A stretch of DNA of 64,000 bases. It comes from Massiliimalia massiliensis (GTDB lineage Bacteria > Bacillota > Clostridia > Oscillospirales > Ruminococcaceae). Below, piece by piece: positions 58,543 through 64,000 of this stretch (positions within the stretch are counted from its first letter, which is position 1; every line of letters starts with the position of its first letter). Under the pieces are notes generated by a model. It did not search any database and was not told the origin of the DNA. It was given only the letters and a program-made list of their open reading frames with translations. Both the position numbers and the translations under genes were made by a program. The stretch is taken from the NCBI RefSeq assembly GCF_900155615.1, contig NZ_FUHT01000004.1, positions 496,001 to 560,000 of the forward strand, given 5' to 3'.

Positions 58543-59451
58543 ATGGCATTTACTGCAAAAGACGTAAAAGATTTGCGTGAAAGAACCGGCTGCGGCATGA
58601 TGGACTGTAAAAAGGCATTAACCGAAACCGATGGCGATATGGAAAAAGCAATTGAAATCCTGAGAGAAAAGGGATTGGCTGCGGCTGCAAAGAAAGCAGG
58701 CAGAATTGCTGCGGAAGGACTTGTAGTGTCCGTTGTAGATTCTGATAAGAAGGTCGGCGTTGTGCTGGAAGTAAACGCTGAAACTGACTTTGTTGCGAAA
58801 AACGCCCAGTTTGTTGAATTTGTAAACAATATCGCGAAAACTATTATTGACAATAACCCTGCAAACATTGAGGAGCTGAATACTCTGAAATGTGCGGGCA
58901 GCGATATGACTGTTGAGGAAGAACTCCGGGATAAAATCCTGACTATCGGTGAAAACATGAAGATTCGCCGTTTCGAAAGAATGGAAGGCGACCTGGTAGC
59001 TTATGTCCATGGCGGCGGCAGAATCGGCGTTATGGTGAAATTTGATACTGATGTTGCGGATAAGGAAGGCTTCGGCGAATACGCAAAGGATATCGCAATG
59101 CAGATTGCGGCGGCTGTCCCGCAGTATTTAAACAAGTCTGACGTTCCGGAAGAGGTTGTCGCAAAAGAAAAAGAAATCCTGACTGCTCAGGCGATTAATG
59201 AAGGCAAGCCGGCTAATATTGCTGAAAAAATGGTAATGGGCCGTATTAATAAGTTCTATAAAGAGGTTTGCCTCGAAGAACAGCCGTTTATTAAGGACGG
59301 CGACCTGACTGTTGCAAAATACACTGAAAATACCGCGAAGGCTCTGGGCGGCTCCATCAAGATGAACAGCTTTGTCCGTTTTGAAAAAGGGGAAGGCCTT
59401 GAAAAGAGAGAAGACAACTTTGCGGATGAAGTTGCCAGCATGATGAAATAA
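58543..59451 (+). CDS. tsf: Translation elongation factor Ts
   Basis: EF-Ts reloads EF-Tu with GTP. The 302-aa product has the N-terminal UBA-like domain ([24 protein letters not shown]) and the core with [10 protein letters not shown], where Asp and Phe enter EF-Tu. The core repeats are complete. It is preceded by AGGAGGA. Confidence 0.97.
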   Translation: MAFTAKDVKDLRERTGCGMMDCKKALTETDGDMEKAIEILREKGLAAAAKKAGRIAAEGLVVSVVDSDKKVGVVLEVNAETDFVAKNAQFVEFVNNIAKTIIDNNPANIEELNTLKCAGSDMTVEEELRDKILTIGENMKIRRFERMEGDLVAYVHGGGRIGVMVKFDTDVADKEGFGEYAKDIAMQIAAAVPQYLNKSDVPEEVVAKEKEILTAQAINEGKPANIAEKMVMGRINKFYKEVCLEEQPFIKDGDLTVAKYTENTAKALGGSIKMNSFVRFEKGEGLEKREDNFADEVASMMK

Positions 59452-59472
59452 GAGACAGATAAATGTGCATGA

Positions 59473-59505
59473 AGGACTGTTTTACCGTGTGAAACAGTCC
59501 TCTTT
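59473..59505 (+). terminator. Terminator after tsf
   Basis: 10-bp stem AGGACTGTTT/AAACAGTCCT (59473-59482 with 59492-59501), then CTTT (a weak T-run). Confidence 0.7.
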
Positions 59506-59532
59506 GCGTGTTTGATGAAGGAGGAACTGGTT

Positions 59533-60078
59533 ATGGATCAGTATTATACCTTGCAGGTTGCGGGCTTAACACGAGAACTGCCTGTATGTAAATTGAATGA
59601 TGATTTATCAATTGCCGGTTTTGTAATGTTTTCTGATGTGGAGCTGACCATTGCGTGTGCCAAAGCTCTGCTGGAACGCCTGCCCGAATATGACGTCCTG
59701 TTAACCGCGGAATCCAAAGGAATTCCGTTAGCGTATGAAATGTCGCGGCAGAACGGGAAGAAATATATTCTGGCCCGAAAGAGCATAAAATTGTATATGA
59801 GAAACCCGGTCGGCGTCGATGTAAAGTCTATTACCACCGACCGGATTCAGACCTTATATTTGGATGCAGAGGATAAAAACTATCTGGAAGGGAAACGGGT
59901 GGTTATTGTCGATGATGTGATCAGCACCGGGGAATCCCTGCGCGCGCTGGAGATGCTCGTTGAAAAGTCCGGCGGTAATATTGTTGCAAAGGCCGCTGTG
60001 TTAGCCGAAGGAGACGCTGCTGACCGGAAGGATATTATTTTCCTGGAAAAGCTGCCGTTGATTTCAAATCATGAATAG
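59533..60078 (+). CDS. Phosphoribosyltransferase (adenine PRT-like)
   Basis: This type I phosphoribosyltransferase (181 aa from ATG 59533; AGGAGGAAC upstream) has the PRPP motif VVIVDDVISTGESL and the purine-PRT stretch LTAESKGIPLAYEMSRQNGKKY. It resembles adenine PRT-like proteins common in Clostridia that lack the Apt N-terminus, so the base recognised is unsure. It has no promoter of its own and no terminator before the TSCPD gene, so it is probably in one unit with it. Confidence 0.82.
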   Translation: MDQYYTLQVAGLTRELPVCKLNDDLSIAGFVMFSDVELTIACAKALLERLPEYDVLLTAESKGIPLAYEMSRQNGKKYILARKSIKLYMRNPVGVDVKSITTDRIQTLYLDAEDKNYLEGKRVVIVDDVISTGESLRALEMLVEKSGGNIVAKAAVLAEGDAADRKDIIFLEKLPLISNHE

Positions 60079-60101
60079 CCACCAGAAAGGGGTGCAAGGA
60101 A

Positions 60102-60353
60102 ATGAACTATACCTATAAGCCGTCCGGCGTTTGTTCCAGGCAGATTGATATTGAAGTGGATGGGGACACCATTAAGGAAGTACGCTTTACGGGAGGATGT
60201 GCCGGCAATACAACCGGCATCGCTTCCCTGGTAAAGGGACAGAAGGTGGACGATGTCATTTCCCGGCTGGAAGGAATTCACTGCGGTTTTAAACCGACCT
60301 CCTGCCCGGATCAACTGGCAAAGGCACTCAAGAAAATGAAAGAATCAAAATAA
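60102..60353 (+). CDS. TSCPD-domain protein (TIGR03905 type)
   Basis: The 83-aa protein contains the family mark PTSCPDQLAKAL and conserved Cys residues in SGVCSRQI, GGCAGN and GIHCGFK. The domain is related to the C-terminal metal-binding part of class II ribonucleotide reductases; the function of the free form is unknown. It is preceded by AAGGGG and followed by a strong terminator. Confidence 0.88.
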   Translation: MNYTYKPSGVCSRQIDIEVDGDTIKEVRFTGGCAGNTTGIASLVKGQKVDDVISRLEGIHCGFKPTSCPDQLAKALKKMKESK

Positions 60354-60386
60354 AAAAAGCGGAGCAGTCGCTGCTCCGCTTTTTTG
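60352..60386 (+). terminator. Terminator after the TSCPD gene
   Basis: 9-bp stem GCGGAGCAG-TCG-CTGCTCCGC (60359-60379) flanked by A7 and a run of T. Confidence 0.93.
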
Positions 60387-60446
60387 TATGATTGCCGCTT
60401 TTTTGCTTACAATAAGATTAACTGTTGTTTGAATAGGTGGGTCTGT

Positions 60447-60998
60447 GTGAAAAAAAGAGCTTTATTTTATGGAAATGAAAAAGATCATGCGCTGTCCGAC
60501 CAAATATATGCTTCTCTGCATTCAAAAGTCCCGATTTCATTTTACAATCAGGATGTCCTGATGGAAGCCGGAGAGGATACCCAGATTGAGCTAATTGAGA
60601 CGGATCATTTGAAATCCCTTTATGCAGACCGGACAATCATTTATTTTAAAAATAAATGTGACCTGCATCCTCTCAAAACAATTTCCGGGGACATCACTGC
60701 AGTGGTGAATGCAAACTATCGCCGTCAGCTTGCCTTTGTATCCCGCCACCATTTAAAGACTGTGACCTACGGATTCTCAAACCGGGACACAGTTACCTTT
60801 TCCAGCCGGGATGATGACCGACTGGTGATCTCGCTTCAGCGTTCTGTCTACACCTTGGACGGCGTTTTAATTGATCCAATGGAAATACCTTGCCGGATCA
60901 GCGGGGAACGAAATGATCTCTCTATTCTGGCCTATGTCGCCATCCTGATCCTGCTGGGAGAGCTGAGGCTGGAGGAGGACGGCTATTTAAACCTATAA
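60447..60998 (+). CDS. Conserved-looking protein of unknown function
   Basis: The 183-aa soluble protein starts at GTG 60447 (AGGTGG 6 nt upstream). I do not recognise a named family. Distinct parts are an opening VKKRALFYGNEKDHALSDQIY, a central ISGDITAVVNANYRRQLAFV, and a C-terminal LKTVTYGFSNRDTVTFSS...ISGERNDLSILAYVAILILLGELR. The last two remind me of the end of the central domain of Mur ligases (an ITYG-type strand, then a GRHN-NxLAAIA-like helix), without the ATP-binding P-loop. That is a weak structural guess. It is monocistronic. Confidence 0.6.
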   Translation: MKKRALFYGNEKDHALSDQIYASLHSKVPISFYNQDVLMEAGEDTQIELIETDHLKSLYADRTIIYFKNKCDLHPLKTISGDITAVVNANYRRQLAFVSRHHLKTVTYGFSNRDTVTFSSRDDDRLVISLQRSVYTLDGVLIDPMEIPCRISGERNDLSILAYVAILILLGELRLEEDGYLNL

Positions 60999-61015
60999 GT
61001 ATCAATTGAGATGGA

Positions 61016-61043
61016 AAAACGAGCCGTTTGCGCGGCCCGTTTT
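61016..61043. terminator. Bidirectional terminator between the unknown protein and the AKR gene
   Basis: AAAACG-A-GCCG pairs with CGGC-C-CGTTTT (61016-61026 with 61033-61043; one mismatch). Confidence 0.7.
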
Positions 61044-61052
61044 ATGTAAATA

Positions 61053-62207
61053 CTATTCTTTCCATCCGTCCAGAGCTTCATGCGCCGCCTTGAGCTGACT
61101 GATAATATCGATATGCTGCGGGCATTTCTTCATACACGCACCGCACTCAATACAGTTGACAGCACTTTGGTTAGCATTTTTGGTGAACATATAGGTACGC
61201 TTGGGATTATCAAAATTTTTGAACATCATTCCGGTATTGTATTTCTGGAATATTCCTGGAATATCCACCTTTTGCGGACATGGCATGCAGTATTCACAGC
61301 CGGTGCAGGGGATGGTGACGCGGCTTTCATAAGCAGCCTTTGCACGCAGCATCAGATCCCTCTCCTCCTGAGTCATCGAATCAGCCACAGCGTCCGCTTC
61401 GGAGAAGATACGGATATTATCCTTTAGCTGTTCCATCGTAGTCACGCCGCTTAAGATACAGCTCACCTGCGGATGGTCATAGAGATAGCGGAACGCCCAT
61501 TCCGCCGGGGAACGTTTTACCGGATAGCTATTATAAACTGCCTGTACATCCTCTGGAGCGTTGGCAAGCCCGCCGCCGCGCAGGGGTTCCATAATAACGA
61601 GCGCGCAGCCCTTTTCACCCGCCAGTCTGATGCCTTCCTCCGTAACCTCTTTATCACAGTCTAAAAGATTTTGCTGAACCTGGCACATATCCCAGGGATA
61701 ATAGGAGAGGATGTCTTTAAAGGCTTCAAATTCTCCGTGATAGGAAAAGGCGATTCCACGAATCAGTCCTTCCTGCCGGAATTTTTCGTATTCCTCTAAA
61801 ATATTCCGGGCTTTGATATCTTCCCAGACATTTGCCTGAATATTATGGATGAGATATACGTCAATATAATCGGTACGCAGCTTTTTGAGAGTGTTTTCCA
61901 GATTCCTGCGGATATCAGCATGCGTTTTCATCACATTAAAAGGCTGCTTGGTGGCTATTTTGACCCTTTCCCGATAACCGCCCTGAAGCGCTTCTCCGAG
62001 TACTGCTTCACTGGTCTGGTGATGATAGCCGTATGCGGTGTCAAAATAGTTGACGCCATGATCGGCGGCATAACGGATCAGCTCGTATGCTTTTTCACGG
62101 TCAACCTCCGCAGTTCCGTCTTCCTTCAGAATCCGGGGAAGGCGCATACACCCCATTCCAAAAGCGGATACCTGAAAATCCAATTTGCCGTAGGGACGAT
62201 ATTGCAT
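61053..62207 (-). CDS. Aldo/keto reductase with C-terminal 4Fe-4S domain
   Basis: The 384-aa NAD(P)H-dependent oxidoreductase has an aldo-keto reductase barrel (GMGCMRLPRI, catalytic Asp-Tyr in NYFDTAYGYHH, Lys in VKIATKQPF, and LIHNIQANVWED) plus a C-terminal domain with cysteines CTGCEYCMPCPQ and CIECGACMKKCPQ for iron-sulfur clusters. Such proteins are common in strict anaerobes and often work with ferredoxin-like electron flow. It is monocistronic on the minus strand with its own promoter. Confidence 0.9.
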   Translation of the reverse strand: MQYRPYGKLDFQVSAFGMGCMRLPRILKEDGTAEVDREKAYELIRYAADHGVNYFDTAYGYHHQTSEAVLGEALQGGYRERVKIATKQPFNVMKTHADIRRNLENTLKKLRTDYIDVYLIHNIQANVWEDIKARNILEEYEKFRQEGLIRGIAFSYHGEFEAFKDILSYYPWDMCQVQQNLLDCDKEVTEEGIRLAGEKGCALVIMEPLRGGGLANAPEDVQAVYNSYPVKRSPAEWAFRYLYDHPQVSCILSGVTTMEQLKDNIRIFSEADAVADSMTQEERDLMLRAKAAYESRVTIPCTGCEYCMPCPQKVDIPGIFQKYNTGMMFKNFDNPKRTYMFTKNANQSAVNCIECGACMKKCPQHIDIISQLKAAHEALDGWKE

Positions 62208-62242
62208 AGACGATCCTTCCTTTCGTTCTATTCTTGTTTTTC

Positions 62243-62271
62243 ATTATAGAATAAAAAAATTGAAAAAACAA
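62243..62271 (-). promoter_or_regulatory. Promoter of the aldo/keto reductase gene
   Basis: On the minus strand TTGTTT (62271-62266), 17 nt, TATAAT (62248-62243). Confidence 0.7.
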
Positions 62272-62321
62272 GTGCGTCGGCCGGTTTTTCAGGCAACCTG
62301 GATGGATTTGAAAAACAGGGA

Positions 62322-62355
62322 CAAAATAAAGGGGTTCCTGTTTGACAGGAACCCC
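62322..62355 (-). terminator. Terminator of the SASP gene
   Basis: 11-bp perfect stem GGGGTTCCTGT/ACAGGAACCCC (62331-62341 with 62345-62355). On the minus strand TTTATTTTG follows. Confidence 0.88.
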
Positions 62356-62389
62356 CTATTTTTCTTACTACAAAGATCAATCAGGTAAA

Positions 62390-62590
62390 CTACTTGATGG
62401 AGTTTTCGTAAGATTCGATCATTTTCTTAACCATCTGACCGCCGATAGAACCAGCCTGTTTAGAAGTTAAGTCACCGTTGTAACCCTGTTTCAGGTTAAC
62501 GCCAACTTCGCTTGCTGCTTCCATTTTGAATTTATCCATTGCTTCTTTCGCCTGAGGTACTACGAGTTTATTACTGTTTCTGCTAGACAT
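62390..62590 (-). CDS. Small acid-soluble spore protein, alpha/beta type
   Basis: SASPs coat and protect DNA in dormant spores and feed germination. The 66-aa protein has both family motifs: NKLVVPQAKEAMDKFKMEAASEVGV, including the protease cleavage region, and GYNGDLTSKQAGSIGGQMVKKMIESYE. AAGGAG precedes the start. Expression should need sigma-G, whose gene is at 14.6 kb. It is monocistronic and the strongest evidence for a spore-former. Confidence 0.96.
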   Translation of the reverse strand: MSSRNSNKLVVPQAKEAMDKFKMEAASEVGVNLKQGYNGDLTSKQAGSIGGQMVKKMIESYENSIK

Positions 62591-62651
62591 AATTTTTTAC
62601 ACTCCTTAATTAATTTAAAGTTTATTTCTTTTTCTCTTGCGTTTGTGTTAT

Positions 62652-62680
62652 TATTATCTTCCTGTTGAGATGAAATATGA
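62652..62680 (-). promoter_or_regulatory. Possible sigma-G promoter of the SASP gene
   Basis: On the minus strand TCATA (62680-62676), 17 nt, GATAATA (62658-62652), a fair match to GCATR-N17/18-CATACTA. The spacing is the same as in the candidate before the 10.1 kb small-protein pair. Confidence 0.4.
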
Positions 62681-62745
62681 TTGGAAATGTTTAGAACGCA
62701 TTCCAGTTTTTTCTGAATCAGGCGGCCTACTTTCTGCGGAAATTA

Positions 62746-62774
62746 TTTACTTATTTTTTGAAATATGCTATAAT
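62746..62774 (+). promoter_or_regulatory. Promoter of pyrH-frr
   Basis: TATAAT (62769-62774) with an extended TGC and a weak -35 (TTTACT, 62746-62751) at 17 nt. Confidence 0.65.
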
Positions 62775-62845
62775 AATTCTGATAATCTGCAAGATATCAT
62801 TTTTATTTATTTTTTATTAGATCGAATCGTTCGGAGGAATGCAAT

Positions 62846-63553
62846 ATGGCATTGAAATATCACCGTATCCTGCTCAAATTAAGCGGAGAGGCTTTGGCCG
62901 GAGAAAAGGGTTTTGGCCTTGACTATAGCGTGATTACAAAAATCTGTGAAAGCATCCGTGATTGCGCAAAGCTAGGCGCGCAGATTGCCATTGTAGTTGG
63001 CGGCGGGAATTTTTGGAGAGGCCGTTCCAGCGGCGCTATGGACCGCACCAGAGCAGACCATATCGGGATGCTGGGCACAACGATGAATGCGCTGGCGGTA
63101 GCGGATGTTTTGGAAGAGCTTGGAATGGACGTCCGGGTTCAGACTGCAATTGCTATGCAGGAGGTAGCGGAGCCCTATATCCGTAACCGCGCAGTCAGGC
63201 ATCTGGAAAAGGGAAGGATTGTGATTTTCGGCTGTGGAACGGGAAATCCGTTTTTCTCCACTGACACTGCTTCCTCTCTCCGCGCGGCAGAAATTGAAGC
63301 GGATGTCATTTTTAAGGCTACGATGGTAGACGGTATTTATGATAAGGATCCGCATAAATTTGACGATGCAGTCAAATTTGACGAACTGACCTTCTCCGAT
63401 GTTCTTGCAAAGGGACTTCAGGTAATGGATAGTACGGCGGCATCCATGTGCAAGGACAATGATATTTCGATCCTGGTATTTAACCTGAATGACCCAAATA
63501 ACATTGTCCGTGCGGCACAGGGCGACAAAGTTGGCACAATCGTGACAGCGTAA
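62846..63553 (+). CDS. pyrH: UMP kinase
   Basis: PyrH phosphorylates UMP to UDP and is a hexameric amino-acid-kinase-fold enzyme regulated by UTP/GTP. The 235-aa product has [57 protein letters not shown] and [20 protein letters not shown] precedes the start. It begins a pyrH-frr operon. Confidence 0.97.
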   Translation: MALKYHRILLKLSGEALAGEKGFGLDYSVITKICESIRDCAKLGAQIAIVVGGGNFWRGRSSGAMDRTRADHIGMLGTTMNALAVADVLEELGMDVRVQTAIAMQEVAEPYIRNRAVRHLEKGRIVIFGCGTGNPFFSTDTASSLRAAEIEADVIFKATMVDGIYDKDPHKFDDAVKFDELTFSDVLAKGLQVMDSTAASMCKDNDISILVFNLNDPNNIVRAAQGDKVGTIVTA

Positions 63554-63583
63554 TATATTTACTTAATCTTAGGAGGTATCACC

Positions 63584-64000
63584 ATGAAAACAGTGATCAA
63601 CAAAGCAGAAGAAAAAATGAAAAAAAGCATTGCATCCTTAGAGCATGAATATACTGCAATCCGCGCGGGCAGAGCGAATCCCTCTGTCCTTGACAAAATC
63701 AATGTCGATTACTATGGCGTTCCGACCAAAATCAATCAGATGGCTGCGGTCTCCGTATCGGAGGCACGGATGCTGGTAATCCAGCCCTGGGATATGTCGA
63801 CACTGAAAACCATTGAAAAGGCAATCCAGACCTCTGACTTGGGAATCAACCCGACCAATGACGGAAAGGTGATCCGTATTGCATTCCCGCCTCTGACAGA
63901 AGAACGCAGAAAAGAACTGGTAAAAGATGTTCATAAGCTTGCTGAGGAATCTAAGGTCGCGATCCGTTCGATCCGCCGGGATGCAAATGAAAAACTCAAA
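63584..64000 (+). CDS. frr: Ribosome recycling factor (3' end outside the window)
   Basis: RRF splits post-termination ribosomes together with EF-G. The first 139 residues are present, starting at ATG 63584 after [34 protein letters not shown], then [18 protein letters not shown] and the domain II stretch. The window ends near [10 protein letters not shown]-like residues ([10 protein letters not shown]), about 45 residues before the normal C-terminus. It lies 30 nt after pyrH. Confidence 0.96.
   Translation, partial: MKTVINKAEEKMKKSIASLEHEYTAIRAGRANPSVLDKINVDYYGVPTKINQMAAVSVSEARMLVIQPWDMSTLKTIEKAIQTSDLGINPTNDGKVIRIAFPPLTEERRKELVKDVHKLAEESKVAIRSIRRDANEKLK

Overview
This 64 kb chromosomal segment comes from an anaerobic, endospore-forming member of the Clostridia; a gut-type Oscillospirales-like lineage is my best guess, but only by overall resemblance. 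The signs are forespore sigma factor G (14589-15365, minus), an alpha/beta-type SASP (62390-62590, minus), a six-subunit Rnf complex, a Na+-translocating decarboxylase pair, a 4Fe-4S aldo-keto reductase, SepF/YlmH/DivIVA and RapZ/WhiA clusters, and TTGACA-17-TATAAT promoters with strong Shine-Dalgarno sites. Genes are dense, in short operons usually closed by hairpin/T-run terminators. I see no phage, insertion sequence, rRNA, CRISPR array or origin.

Layout: 0-5.5 kb has prfB (RF2, without the usual frameshift site), a VanRS-like two-component pair and a butanol-type alcohol dehydrogenase. 5.5-7.1 kb (minus) is a TPP-riboswitch operon with thiamine-uptake components thiT and thiW. 7.1-9.8 kb has nth, a Cys/Met PLP lyase, a small DUF2007-like gene and three tRNAs (Pro-CGG, Val-CAC, Val-GAC). 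9.8-10.2 kb (minus) is a two-gene operon of tiny proteins, one apparently frameshifted, behind a sigma-G-like promoter. 10.3-17 kb has a zinc-ribbon membrane protein, rpsF-ssb-rpsR, a GAF protein, HAD-Nudix, sigG (minus) and a MATE transporter broken by a one-base shift. 17.1-24.1 kb is bioenergetic: oadG-oadB then rnfCDGEAB.

24.1-26.8 kb (minus) holds a GntR-ABC ATPase-permease operon with a clear operator, plus two small exported proteins. 26.9-33.4 kb is dut, then mutS-mutL-miaA-hfq (mismatch repair, tRNA modification, RNA chaperone). 33.4-43.4 kb is a division/envelope block: HlyD-like protein, ylmE, sepF, ylmH, divIVA, ileS, lspA, rluD-type synthase, Cof phosphatase and amidase. 43.4-45 kb (minus) is ytqA-ytqB (wobble-uridine modification). 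45.2-52.4 kb is murB-rapZ-whiA-dnaE-pfkA. 52.5-57.5 kb has two M16-peptidase-family genes behind a structured leader, then lgt and folD. 57.5-64 kb is rpsB-tsf, an interposed set (phosphoribosyltransferase, TSCPD protein, unknown protein, aldo-keto reductase, SASP), then pyrH and the start of frr.

The most unusual signals are in non-coding DNA: (i) a possible orphan cis-regulatory RNA at 52531-52635, a three-way junction whose closing helix is mutually exclusive with a terminator; (ii) an lgt Shine-Dalgarno site separated from its start by a 10-bp hairpin that could bridge the gap; (iii) a promoter-hairpin-terminator module at 13248-13373; and (iv) two genes each repaired by adding one A to an A-run, raising the question of indel errors versus real inactivation. 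Coordinates, motifs and helices were read by eye; family assignments rest on recognised motifs, not on database searches.
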